From Kappaphycus alvarezii (lineage: Eukaryota > Rhodophyta > Florideophyceae > Gigartinales > Solieriaceae): a stretch of 64,000 nt of DNA. The DNA is taken from NCBI GenBank assembly GCA_002205965.3, contig NADL03000006.1, positions 558,001-622,000 on the forward strand, given 5' to 3'. This document shows, piece after piece, positions 10,523 through 22,000 of this stretch. A model generated the notes under the pieces. The model did not search any database and was not told the origin of the DNA. It was given only the letters and a program-made list of their open reading frames with translations. The first letter of the stretch is position 1; each line of letters starts with the position of its first letter. A program made the position numbers and the translations under genes.

Positions 10523-11057
10523 TTGAGTACTGCAGGCCACGAATCAACTGAGAACACGGTTCAGTATCGTCAACTGCCATTTCAAACAACCGACCACATC
10601 TTTCAAACACATCTTTCAAATATTAAATCACCCCACATTTCCCAGCGATCCAAAGTCCTTCCAACCACACTGACCTCGTCCCTTTTCGCGCGCCCATATG
10701 CCACTCTATCATCGAATGCGATGCGGGCGCCTTTCCGAGAACATGCGCGCCGCTCGTCACGGCCAACAACTTGCCTCTCTGGCAACTCAACTCTGTTCCA
10801 TCAGTGTACGCGAATGATATGCAATCGTTCAACACCTCTTGTCTACCGCGCACACTACGCCCACCATCCGAGCAAAGCCCTTACCTCCCTCGGAAGCCGC
10901 CCCTATTACACTCAACCTCGATGGCGGCTATGAGCACTTGTACACTGGGCGCCCAGGTGAGGCTATTGGGAGCATGGGGACAATCAGTTGGAGTTTACAG
11001 GGTCCGTGTGGAAATGAGCGCCTGCCGGTGTCGCTGAGCTGGATGTATTCGTCTTGA
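10523..11057 (+). CDS. short unknown protein, possibly organelle-targeted
   Basis: Weakly supported. Overlapping plus-strand frames share a CT-rich lead and an end at 11,055-11,057. The part that looks most protein-like is AAPITLNLDGGYEHLYTG followed by RPGEAIGSMGTISWSLQ near 10,888-11,005. Upstream frames are rich in Arg, Ser and Thr with few acidic residues (for example MRAPFREHARRSSRP near 10,720), which could be a mitochondrial presequence. No family is recognised, and at least one frame break (a TGA near 10,815) interrupts the best reading. Confidence 0.3.
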
Positions 11058-11076
11058 CTTTCATTCTATGCAAAGG

Positions 11077-11095
11077 GGGGAAAAATTGGGGTGCT
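11077..11095 (+). repeat. dispersed 18-bp repeat GGGGGAAAAATTGGGGTG
   Basis: The word GGGGGAAAAATTGGGGTG occurs here and again near 18,447-18,465, followed in both places by A/T-rich sequence containing TGATT. Here it lies just beyond the 3' side of non-LTR copy B. The second copy lies in a repeat-rich gap. It may be part of an unrecognised short interspersed element. Confidence 0.5.
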
Positions 11096-11197
11096 GTACT
11101 GATTAGGGATGCAGGACGGCTATTTTCCGAAGACTAGGGGGGGACACGTCTGTGTAATGGAGAGTTTGAAAACGAGGCCGAGTCATGAGGTACAACC

Positions 11198-12535
11198 TCA
11201 CAGGGCTGGTGTAAGGCCAGCCGAAAGGCATGCTGCGTTGGATGAAACCGTCGCCGCAGCGTGTCTTTGCATAAGGACAGATCGCACCCGCCCGAAGGTC
11301 TCCACAGCTCGTACGGCGACGTGCCTAGCCACGTCTGTCAGCACCGCGAATGCCACCCGCCAGGAGTGGATATCGCCACTGGGATCAGTCGAGACCTGGC
11401 ACGCGTGGTGATGAACTCTTGATACCTCCTGAACTTTGGCGCTTTCGCGGCGTTTAGAGATGTCAAGGGGTTGAGGCAACGGGCACGTGTGTTGGAGGGA
11501 GCAAGTGGATTGACCAATGTACCGTCGAAAAAGTCTGTCCCTCCGGTGCTCCCCATAGCCTTGATGTCTGGCCTTGTGTAGTGTTGGCCATTGGACGGGG
11601 CTCCATGATCGGGTGTCGCGCGGACTTTGCTAAGTCCGACGTGAGGACCGCAACCTGGCGGTCGTGACGCTCGATTCGCTCTTGGCCGTGCAGGCAGTGC
11701 ATGAGGTGGTCGCCGAAGATGTCTAGGGTCTCCGGGCAGTCGCTCCTGGGGCACGGGGTGTTGGGGGCAAAGAACGGTACCTGGCAGTAAGTTGGGATAG
11801 ATCGGATATATCTGCTAAGAGTAAAACACCCAAACCTTCCCCTGGCAATAATATTGGAGCCAGACTGAGAAAGCTTTGGGAGCAATGCGTGTCTTAAGGC
11901 CCGGGCATGGTGCGCAGTATACCCATTGTTTAGCACCGGGTAGGCCCATCGACGAGCGAAAAGCTTGTCTCGTGCTGTCGCCAGGGGGTATGAGCTCTTG
12001 AGCCGCCTCGTGAATTGCATCCGAAGCCCACAGCAGCTGAACCTGGTTTAAAGGCTCGGATAGCGCGCTGGACATCTTCTTCAGTAGAGTCTCTAAATCC
12101 AGAGGAATGTTCCTCGTCGAGAGAGGTGGCGTCCGCGGTTTCGAGATCCGGTACATGTCGGGGGTGCTTATCAAATAAAAGCTTGGGTCACGCTAGATGT
12201 AGCAGGGAGGACGCCTAGGGATTTTAGGGCTTGGGCTGCTTTACCGTATGCGCCTTCTATGGCTAGCCTAGTTCCCCTTCTCACATTAATGTCGTTTTGC
12301 TCGGCGTGCGTCGGCTGCTGATCCCCTCGTGCGGTTGACTGCTTCAGTGCCTCTCTTCACAGTGTGTCGTACTCCCCGGCATTCCACAATTCTATCCTTT
12401 GTCTCAGCCTATCCGCATTGGATTCTTTAAGAAGCTCCGTGGCGGTGGTGTCTGAATACGCGAGATTGGCGAGCGTATTCAGACACAACCACTTCCATGG
12501 AAAGCGAGCGACGTTGCAGAACCAGCAGAGCTAGA
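11198..12535 (-). pseudogene. non-LTR retrotransposon copy B lacking the RT core
   Basis: Minus-strand coding similarity starts near 12,535 with a pre-RT region: ADRLRQRIELWNAGEYDTL then LAIEGAYGKAAQALKSLGV and PATSSVTQAF. It passes, without the catalytic palm (no QGDP or YADD blocks), to the post-RT thumb region (GLPGAKQWVYCAP, PKAFSVWLQYY). A Cys/His knuckle follows (C..SDCPETLDIFGDHLMHC), then R.ERHD. The restriction-like endonuclease shows TRPDIKAMG, DFFDGTLVNPLA and a tail with PVAISTPGGWHS. Pre-RT and post-RT segments of one element side by side imply an internal deletion of roughly the palm and fingers. Sequence style (PGAKQWV, PGGWHS) differs from copies A, C, D and E, so it is a second family. 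Several stops and frame changes make it dead. Confidence 0.7.
12448..12486. repeat. perfect 14-bp stem, 11-nt loop inverted repeat
   Basis: GTGTCTGAATACGC at 12,448-12,461 is exactly complementary to 12,473-12,486, with an 11-base loop. It lies within the first recognisable codons of copy B (LNTLANLAYSDTT on the minus strand), between the 5' sides of the divergent copies B and C. The stem is far stronger than coding sequence usually gives by chance. Confidence 0.85.
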
Positions 12536-12805
12536 ATCAGTGCAGAAAGAGGATCAAGAGTGTTGCACTTATGCGCTCATTGTGATCTCTTCGGTAAGCA
12601 TCGCCCACCTCCTCATTTCGCTTGACCCCTCCAAGCTTCCGCAGTCGTCAAACCTTCTAGATATCCCTTTTTCAACGTTTGGGGAGCATTGTATCGCGAT
12701 GTTCGGTTCACTCAGCAAGTAATCATGCCTTGTACTGAATCAGTCTACCAGTTTACTAAAATGCGTTCCGCTTAAGTTTCATCTTTTGTCACTGGTGTAC
12801 AGTCC

Positions 12806-12827
12806 AAATTTGCAACGTTGCAAATTT
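12806..12827. repeat. 22-bp perfect palindrome at the 5' edge of copy C
   Basis: The half-site AAATTTGCAAC is followed immediately by its exact reverse complement. It begins about 30 bp before the point where protein similarity of copy C to copy A starts, mirroring the inverted repeat at the 5' edge of copy A. Confidence 0.85.
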
Positions 12828-12839
12828 CGTCCGACAGAT

Positions 12840-13626
12840 CCAAGGTGACCCGTTTGCCACCGACCTAGGCCCCTTTGAACCCGCCTCCCTTGCCGCCATG
12901 CCCGTCAACCTGCAATCTCATCTAAATCGGGCGCAGCAAGAAGCCAGGGCGAAGGAGTTTTCGGAGGATGAACTATTGAAGAGAGTGCCTCATCCTAGCT
13001 GCCACTCCGACACGTCAACACGTCGCCGGATTCGAGGCTTGGCCTTCCGTAACACCGGTGCAGCGGCGTTCCTATGGGCCTACCCTAGCACTGCGACGAT
13101 GGTATCAGCACACTGGTGCATCAAGTTGCGCAGGCACCTCGGTCTCCCAGTCTACACAGACTCGGTGCCATTGAAATGCCACCACTGCCAGCAGGACATG
13201 GATGTCCACGGTGATCATGCCGCCGACCGCTGCGTCTCACAGTTTGGGCGCATTCAACGCCACAACTCCGTTCGAAATGTGTTCGCCTGGCACGTGTTCC
13301 GCGCCGCCGGCCTTGACTACGAGTTCGAAGCTGAGAATCTCCTCCCCGGGACGGACTACAGGCCCGCTGACATTCTCCTCGTGCATCCCCCCCGTGACAC
13401 GGAAGCTGACCTACCAGACCGACCCATTGCATGTGACGTCGCCGTCACGTCACCGTTTAAGCAGACCTCCATCACCAAGGCGACGCAAGTCGCCGATGGG
13501 GCTGCCGCCCTCACGCACCATCGCAAGGTCCACGACCTACAGCATAAGCTGTCAAAGCGCCTGGTCCCCCCATCTCTGACCAATGTGGTCCATCCAGATA
13601 GCTCTAAAGTTAAGAGTCTTAACTGA
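12840..13626 (+). pseudogene. non-LTR retrotransposon copy C, 5'-truncated RLE endonuclease end
   Basis: One long open frame (ATG at 12,898, but similarity to copy A begins earlier at DLGPFEPASL) encodes only the end of the polyprotein. RRRIRGLAFRNTGAAAFLWA matches the post-RT region of copies A and D. The knuckle is CHHCQQDMDVHGDHAADRC followed by RIQRHNSVRN. The PD-(D/E)XK endonuclease reads E.ENLLPGTDYRPADILLV, then IACDVAVTSPF, with acidic residues at the expected metal-binding positions. The frame ends at a TGA near 13,624. It lacks the reverse-transcriptase palm and so cannot move by itself. Unlike the other copies it has no frame break over 240 codons, so it may be the youngest insertion. 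Upstream lies a 22-bp perfect palindrome. Confidence 0.8.
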
Positions 13627-13687
13627 ATAGTCGGTCAGTCGGTGTAAACTCAAGATAAGAGTAAAGAATTCAAAAAAGTACTCAAAA

Positions 13688-16600
13688 TTAAATTGGAATT
13701 AGGTGACTAAGCTCTGCGTGTTGCGGTGCGCAACAAATTACGGATGCTACACATGTTGACCAGATTGAGTAGCTAAGCTTCTGATACAGGCGAGTCTTCA
13801 CTCCCAGTCGGCATCCGCTACGAGACGCTACTGCTGCCGCGTATGTCTATAACCTTGGATGTTTCTAAAGAGGGTGTTCCTAACGAGTCGAAGGCTAGTG
13901 GTACAAAATCCCATCCTAGCCTTGATCGTCCGGCATTGCCTCGCCTGGAATCGCTGCCACTTTCGTAGCTAAGTCTCTCTTCTTCCGCTTTCCTGCTGCG
14001 TTTGCAACAGCTCGCGCTTCCGTGCTGCCATTGACTTATAGCTCTCTTGGAACGGGGATGATACAGTCACGTCATACGCCACTGGAGAGGGGACTGGGTG
14101 TTTGTTGCATCAGACCTTGGGTACACCAGAATGTCGGGTCGCGCGTTCAGTCCAGGAAGTAGGTACTTCACTTCGTATTGAACGCTGACTCCTGCTGCCT
14201 TGAACAGCTCTCGGCCAAGTACCTTTACCACCGCTGTGTGACGGTTGGTCCATCCGAGACCTTTGTTGCATAAGTCTGCTGCATGGTCTCCTAGAGCGTC
14301 CATGGGCCTGTGGCACTCCGCGCACCGCAGCGGAGCAGTGTCATCAAACACGGGCACTCCCAGATGGCGACGGAGCATTACTGTCCACATCTCGTCGTAC
14401 GTTCGGTTGACCGCAGACGGATGCGCAGTGAGGAACGCTGCTGCAGGCGTCCCCATGTATGCTTGGCGGCGAATCCTTCGCCGAATATCTTCTTCCGAGT
14501 GCGTTGCGGGGTTGGGGAATCTTGCCCATTCATCATCCTTCCAGAAGGACTTTGCTGCCGACTCGCACCAGGCTCGATATAGAACGTTGTGTGGATTATC
14601 GGGCTTGGCAGCAAGGCTGGCCGCTGTCAGTGCTTCTGGAAGACTGCCTTGTTCGTTCGGAAAGGATGCTTGGAGCTGTCGTACAAAGTCCCGAAGGTGT
14701 CCATCCGCTTCCGCGTACCTATACTCACGGTGTTCTAACGCATCGGGCTCGTCAGGGCATCGCAGTTGCTCGGCTTCAATAATGCTCGCCGCATACGCTG
14801 CGATATTGAGCGTCGCAACAGGTGTGAAGCCATGGCCGCCATATCGCAGAGGTAAGGATACCTGCTGTCGAACTGCACCGGTCATCGGCACATTATTGGA
14901 GCGCGAGTAGAATTCCAACTGTTCTTCATCAAATCTCATTGCAATGGCAGTGGACACATCCGGCGGCGTTAGCTTCACCACATGTTGAAGCTTGCATGCC
15001 GAGGCACATACTCGGTGAAGGTGAAACCGAGTACGAGCGTCTCCGATACCGTCGATCAGCGATAAAGTGTTCTTACAGCCGCTGATTTTCTCATTGAGAA
15101 AGTTTTCCATGAATTTGGGGCGTTCCAATCGGGGCGCCGAGGAGGTCGATGCCTTCAGTGGAAAAGTTATCTCTAGGGAAGCGGTGCAATAGTGGCGATG
15201 TACGGTTGCCAGGCTGGCGCGGCCAGAATAGACGTGTTTTCGCCGGGTTCAAATGCAATCCGTGATCGGGTCCCCTGGCACTGAGGATCTGGATTGCTTT
15301 GTCGAGCTCCGTATGAGTGCCTATGAGGGTGCAGTCATCGGCATACCATCTGTGTAGACTGAGCTGTGTTCGCCCGGCAATTTCTGTTGCTAATGGATGC
15401 ACTACAAGGGAGAACATGAGCATACTTGCCGGGTCCCCTTGTTGCATCCCTTCTTGGCTAGGGATGTCTTGTGCAGACGCACAGGCAGAATTAGCGAAGG
15501 CTTGTTGCGAGCGTACACCATGTTCAGAAAACGACATAGCGATGGTACCTTGGTCGGCAGCAAGTTTATCATGCGCTGTCTGGAGAACCGATTGAAGGCA
15601 TTATGTGCATCCACGGACACTAGTGCGTACTCTTCCTTGTTGCCCTGGCACTGTACCAATCTCCGTGCATCGTGCACAATGGAATCCAGTCCGCAGGGCA
15701 CGCCATTGGCCACTTGCAGGGGTGTGAGATATTCTCTCGTGTCTTCCAGTGCTTGTGGTAGAAGCACCTTTGTTACAAGTCTCCTCAGGGCCGTCCCAAT
15801 GGCAATGGGGCGAATCTTATCTGGCCGAGGTTGGATGGGCAGCAGCGTCGCAGAGGAGATCAAAGGAATTGTGTCGTCCGGAAGGTCCCCCTGGGCTAAT
15901 CTCGTCACAACAGCAGTTAGCACCGAGATGCCTGTCACTCCTGCTTCGGGACTCACGGTTGTGTTGGCCAGCAAACGAAGGAGCCGCGGGGACATTCTGT
16001 CCGGGCCCGGCGTGGAGTTTGGGTTAAGGCGTCGGACAGCGCGCAGAACCGCCTCTTCAGTGATGTCCATCGGGAGCGGAAGGTCTCTCGCTTGGATGGC
16101 TGTCACCGGAGACTGCGGTGCTGGGTGCAGCTCTTGCAGACGTTCTATAACCTGCGGGTCTCGCACGTCGGCGATGCGCGACTGATGTAGCGTGCGCATC
16201 GCACGTCCGTATTGCGCGTCTGCAGCCAAGTGGGATGCTCGGCGAAACTTCGGGTCGTGCCTACTGTCAGTCTGCTGGCGGCGACGCCTAACGATTCTCT
16301 CTTCTCTGGTCTTGTGGGCTTGAATTGCTTCTGTCCAAAGTTCATTCCATTCGCCAGCGTTGGCACGGCGGATGCGTTCGCGCAGTCCTTGGCTTTGCCT
16401 TATTTGAGACCGCCATCCGGCTTCCCCACGCATTAAGCGTCGCAGAACTGCAGTGGGAAGGTGTATCGGAGGAGGGTGGCGTGGACTGCATCGGCATTCC
16501 GTGCGTTTGCCGCAGCGCGGAAAAGCCGTATGAGTAATATGGCGAGGCTGTGCATGCAGTTTGGGTATGCGGTCGAAGATGTCCGAAGGCCTTAGCGGGC

Positions 16601-17941
16601 TGTGCAATGCATCGTAAACCGTAGGGAGGGACGTGGCTTGCGTGGACCGTTCGCGGGTTTCTGAGGAAGTCATTTGAGGCATTGCTGCGGGCTAGGGAGA
16701 AAGAGGGGAGGGATTATGGCGTGATGTCCTGCTTGCCCGTTGTCCCAATGGGGGGCAGGGTCACGTTTTGCCGTCTCCTTCCGCATGTCTTTCATGCGCT
16801 GCGACAGGGCGCGGGTGCGGTTCGTACGTCGCTCGGTCTTCGCAGTCGTCATGGGTGGGGCTCCAAGAACGGGCTTGGACTGTTTAGGGTGCTGAGCGGC
16901 GCTTGTTTCCTTCGGTTTGGCAACCGGCAGGTTGGTAGGCGACGGGTCCGCAGTTTCTGCGGTGTGGGTTTTGTGCCTGTTTCCGATGGTGCAGCGCTTT
17001 TGGGTTCTTCCCGGACTGTAGCGGGTTCCGGTATCTCCCCCTTCGTCCTGGGTGTCGTGGATGTGTGTTGGTGGGCCTCTGCTGGAGTATTTGGCTCCGG
17101 AGCTGCACTGGGGTTGTCCTGTGCGTCTGGTACATCCTGTTTGTAGCCATTGGTACGCATCGTCAGCTAAGGGTCCTCTTTTTCTCCAGTTGCCGGTGCC
17201 AAGTGTGGGCACCCCTGTAGAACTTTGTGATGAAGTTCTCCACGAATGCATTTCCTCGAGGCAAAGTCGCTGCTGCCTCGTCAATGAGGCGGGTAATTGC
17301 TCCCGCTAGTGCTTTTCGGTCTGTCATAGTGATATCAGAGGCTATTGTCTTGAGGTTTCCAACCTCACGGGCGGCTGCAATGCAACACGACTTGCCACTC
17401 GACTGTGGGGAGCTCGCGACGAGTTCCGATAGTGTGTTCGTGCAGAGACGAGCACCAGGGAGGTCGCTGCGGAGCATTTCTAGGATCTTTAGGACACTTG
17501 GAGAATCGGCAGCGTGGTGAACAACGATTGTCCAATCTCCCACCTTGGGAGCGTGCTTTGGTAGGCTCTCTCCGGCACCCTCTGCCGCTATCAGCAGGCA
17601 TGCCTGTGCGTCCGCGTAAGACGACAGGGCTCCCTTGCCGGCGGCCCTGCGGAGAACGCGAGAGTGGACATCATCGGGGCATTTCTATTCGAGCCCTGTC
17701 TTTCCGTTGACAGGGTGGGCGCGATACTGATTCGGTATCGACCGTGGCGTTCTGGGGCCTCTGGTGCGGGTGGTGCCGGTAATTGTTCCAGTGATCCTTT
17801 CTGTAGACGGCAGAAGTCGCGTACGGTGGACGGGATGGCTGCAACTCTTGGTTGCATGTGAGCTTTGGCTATGTCCGCCCAAGAAGGCGAACGTGTCTTG
17901 TCACCTTTGGCTCTCGCCATTCTGAGCAGGGATGTGAACAA
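13688..17941 (-). mobile_element. non-LTR retrotransposon copy D, near full length, RLE type
   Basis: The element is about 4.25 kb on the minus strand. Its N-terminal region (17,941-16,683) is spread over three frames and holds KTRSPSWADIAKAHM and a Pro/Thr/Lys-rich linker. The reverse transcriptase (16,682-15,091) has a pre-RT helix region, NPNSTPGPDRMSPRLL, SVDAHNAFNRF (motif A aspartate), EGMQQGDPASMLMFSL and WYADD (YADD at 15,345-15,334). A thumb region follows (15,128 on). The knuckle is CAECHRPMDALGDHAADLC with NRHT. The endonuclease reads YLLPGLNARPDILVY and, after a frame change at about 14,075, YDVTVSSPF. The tail has LAFDSLGTPSLETSKV and YQKLSYSIWS, ending at a TAA at 13,690-13,688. 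Frame changes near 15,500, 15,110, 14,075 and 13,850 prevent one continuous ORF. The C-terminal nuclease places it among RLE-bearing (R2/CRE/NeSL-like) rather than AP-endonuclease elements. Clade is not determined. Confidence 0.85.
15091..16682 (-). CDS. reverse transcriptase domain of copy D
   Basis: This is the catalytic part of the copy D polyprotein, which would prime reverse transcription of element RNA at a nicked chromosomal target. Two overlapping frames cover it: the first to about 15,402 and the second from about 15,537. The catalytic aspartates lie in SVDAHNAFNRF and in WYADDCTLIG, with the substrate-binding EGMQQGDPAS block between them. All residues required for activity appear present, so only the frame change near 15,500 stops it. 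The preceding arginine-rich stretch (IVRRRRQQTDSRHD) may bind RNA. Confidence 0.8.
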
Positions 17942-19054
17942 GTGGGAGAACTTTGGAGAGAGTGTGGGAGGTTGAAGGAGAGGAAAAAGAGAGAAGAAGA
18001 AGCGTTAATCAGTCTACGGTACATTTGATCATAAAGTACTTTACAGTGTACTGTAATGGATCCGTTTGTCACTGGGGTTTGAATGATCAACAACAAATAT
18101 TATTCACTCATCTGTCATTTCAAGTGTACAACGGGTTTCGAAGGTTAGAGCCATTCTTTTACAGCGGCACTCCGCTTTGACAGTAACCTCCAATGCCGCT
18201 TGTTTGCTGGCTGGCCTCCCTTCCACCTTCTGGTAGATTGGAATGCCATCCACAGCTTTCGACGCATCGTACGGTTTCGCAATTGGCTTGACAATGATAC
18301 GATATCTACGCTCCGGTACAAATTTACTGGATACCAACCCACATATCTACCACAGTAAATTAACCCCCCATTTAAAAGTGTACACTACCTGACCGCCTGC
18401 CTGTGGGGTAAGAAAAAGGTCTAATCGGATGATCCATATCAGTCACGGGGGAAAAATTGGGGTGTTTTAATGATTGAAAAGTAGGTTAGCCTTTGTTCCA
18501 AAACGCATCAAATAATTGGTACAAGTGGTCGGCACGGGGGAACCAAGAAAACGGAGTTAATCCTGGTCAAAGTCGCGAGAAGGCCGCCGCGAGACCAGCC
18601 AGCAGGCAGGCCGCGTTGGACGTGGCAGCGGCCGGTCAGTCACGAGCAGTCGAGCGCGCGAAATGATGGCCATGTGCAACGACGCCAAGTTCTGGAAAAA
18701 AATAGGTTTTAATTATTCTGTGCATTACAGCACAGTACAGTCCTTTTCCGTTTTTGCCTCGGCGAGGTGGGATGAACATGCCTTCATGTGGTGTGGTGAA
18801 CATTAATTCTTGTGGTAAGGTGAACACTGCGTCTGTAGGCTGTGCGACCTCGTTTCTTGATCTGGGGAGATACTGTACAGTACTGTATCTCTCCAGTTGA
18901 TGTAGGGTTAGGCACTGCATACCCAACACCCGGCACAGTACATTATAAGTGTGCTGTACAGTACTGTGTCGAGCGTGCGTGGAAAAAGGCGGAACAACAG
19001 GTTACACTTGGCGTTTATAGGTAGGAAAGAATAAAGAACATTTGCAAGCAATTC
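17942..19054. repeat. intergenic gap with TACAGTA clusters and dispersed repeats
   Basis: No gene is recognised. TACTGTACAGTACTGTA lies at 18,871-18,889 and related words at 18,030-18,055, 18,725-18,740 and 18,933-18,968. A 45-base stretch at about 18,331-18,376 (containing CCACAGTAAATTAACCCC) repeats, in inverted orientation, a sequence at about 2,490-2,545 on the 3' side of copy A. The word GGGGGAAAAATTGGGGTG near 18,447 repeats one at 11,077. Base composition falls from GC-rich to more balanced across this gap. Confidence 0.6.
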
Positions 19055-22000
19055 ATGGCACCACATCCATGGTTTGGCGAAGCCATGGCAGACTCCAACG
19101 CTCCTCACCTCTCCTTTGATGGATACCCATCTTCCGACATTGCACGTTTCCTTTTCGAGTTCGAGAAAGTCGTTATGAGCGGAAAGACGGACAGCGAGGA
19201 GGCCCTCTAGATTATGTGCCATCTGCAAGGGGCAGCTTTCGACTTTTACTACGAGCAGTTTGTGCAGGATGGGTCCCTCACTGAAGACGCCGAAGAGTAC
19301 GTTAATGGCAAAAAAAGAAGCTCCTCACCGAGTTCGCGAAGATAGAGAAGCCGAAGAAGGAGGCACACAAAGCCTCTCCCGCATGACTGGACGCCAGAGA
19401 CATAGAAGAGTCTCTGGCTCGAATAGATGCCCCTCACAAGAGAGTACGATTCAACAAGACTGCTTCTTTCGGTTTGCTTCGGAAAGAAATAGCGGGATAC
19501 CCGGGGGTGGCTCAGTTTGTCATACCTAGAGCACCCTTCGGACTACAAGGAACTTAAAAAGGCGATTGAAGACTTTCAGTTAGGAGAAAATGCATTATTT
19601 GCTGACAAAGAGGTGTTTCAAGTTCCTTTGGTCGCTCTGAGGAGGATTCCGCAGAGGTCTGATGTGTATGCTGTCAAGCCGCATCAGCTGGAGTATAAGG
19701 TTGACCAGCTAGCGGGGCAGTTCGTGGAGTTGTCTCTTTTCGTGAAGAAGAAGTTTGAGAAAGGAGGAAATGCCTTTATGGTCGATTAAGACATTAGTAG
19801 TTGCAGTTTATGTGGGCAAAGGGGCCATCATGCCACGCAGTGTGCTGAGAACCCTCACAGGCACACTTAATGCTCTTTGTGTATGAAGAGAGGTCACTGA
19901 GAGGCAACGAGCGGGTACAAGGGATACAAAGATGGAGTTCATGTGTGGTAACTGCCGGAGAAAGTTCAAAGTCGAAAGAGGAACTTAAAATGAGGAAAAA
20001 TAATGACGGTGATCCCATTTACGTCGTCCTGGAGTCTAGAAAGGGCGATTTGGTTGCCGTGGCAAATAGGAGCGCCGGCAGCCAAGCACTCAAGAATCAA
20101 CACAGGGGCAATGTGATGGAAATCGAAGCCCTGATGAATAAGGAACCTCTCTTTCGCCCGCCGATGTCGTGTTGGAGGCAACGAGGAAGAAAAATAAAGC
20201 ACGGAAGAACACGAAGGTATCGGGAGCCCTCTAGGACCAGGTAGGGAAGTATACTGTGGTCGCGGGAATGGCTTCGGCCTTGTCGGAATGAAATTCGGGT
20301 AGCTTCTGCGTGGAGATGCGGATGAAGCAAGGAAGCAGTTGCAGAGTCTGGTTTCCAAGACTGTCACGGTCACTCAGGCGTCCATGACAATTCACCCCGA
20401 AGTTTCTCGTCGGTTGAAGTTCGTGTCCATGAAGGCTTATGGGACGGAGATGCACGCTCTGCTGGACACGGGTGCAGTTCCAAACCTGATGTCCTGGGAC
20501 TTTGGCGAGAGGCTGGCGCTCGCTCCGATGGCTATGGATCGGCAAGTCACCCTCGCAGATGGAATATTGGCTGAAGTTATTGGGTGTGTACAGAAGGTTC
20601 CAGTCTCCTTTGAAACCCTGGTGGTGTTTCTGGGCTTCTTGGTGGTAATGAAAGCGTTATTAGACACTGTTATAGGCAGTCCTGCATTAGAACCTTTGCA
20701 GGAAAACATGGATTATGGGCGCCAGCAGGTCATTCTGGCGGTTGGGAAGAAGAAGGCGCTTTTACCGCTACTTGGTGAGCCCCCAGTGATTGACGTGATG
20801 CGGACTGATAGTGAAGATTTCACATCCCCTGGAGAGTCTGATAGAGAGCAGTTTCCTGCGTAGTCTTCATCAGAGTCAGGCGGCAGCGATGGTGGGTCGA
20901 ACACCAAGCATGATTTAGTGCTGGCGAACTTGAACAAGGAACTGTATGAGCCCGATCTATAGGGCCTGATGTTGGAAAAGGGGTCCAATGAGTAAGACGA
21001 GGAAGCGGATCACGCCGCGTTTCTCGTCTCGAAGTTGAAGCATCTAGAGAGGAGAACCAGAAGAAGTTGGTGAATGCGCTCAAGCAGACGGACGTTATAG
21101 GTTGGGACATATATGATCTCGAGCCGGCTCGGGTGCCGGTGGTACATTCTTTCGAGTTGACGTGTGATTCTTCGATACATTCGAAAGCCCGCCAAATGCT
21201 GCCGAGGCATAACCAGGTAGTAAGGAAAGAAGTGAATGAATTATTAGAAGCTGGAATTATCACGCCGTCGAGGTCCGCCTGGTACTTTCCGGTGGTAGTC
21301 GCCACGAAGAAAGACGGAAGGCCCTGGTTCTGTGTCGATTACTGTCAGTTGAACCGGGTGATGAAGCCAGATCTTTGGCCATTACATAAAATTGAAGAAA
21401 CCTCCGACGAGCTCTCTGGCGCGGAGTTCTTCACGACGTTGGGCCTTTACACATGATATTGGCAGGTTAGAATGTCCGAACCGTGCAAATAAAAGACGAT
21501 GTTTTCTCTCTATATGGAACGTACAATTTAGAGGTGATGCCGTTTGGACTAATGAATTCTCCAGCGAATGTCCAAAAGATGATGGACGAGGTTCTTCGCA
21601 GGTTACAGTTTTCCATGGTTTACTTGAACGATGTTGTAATATTTTCAAAGACATTGGAGGGATACATAGCTCACCGTAAAGAGGTCTTCAGGAGGATAAA
21701 GGAATCGAAGTTGAAGCTGAAGGTAATCAAGTGCAGTTTTGCTCAGTAGAAAGTGAAGCTGCTCGATCCTATTGTCAATTCGAGCGGTGTGAAGGTGGTT
21801 TCCGACAATATCAAAGATACCGTAGAGTCCCCAGTGCCGGAAAATTTGACTGAACTGAGGAGCTTTCTCGTGTTGGCAGGGTACCATCGACGCTTTATAC
21901 GGAGCTTTGCAGATAGCCCAGCAGTGCTGCACGCTGCAACCTCTATCAGAAGGCATTCGAGTGGACCATGGGAATGCAGGAGGCTTTCGGTACTTGAAGG

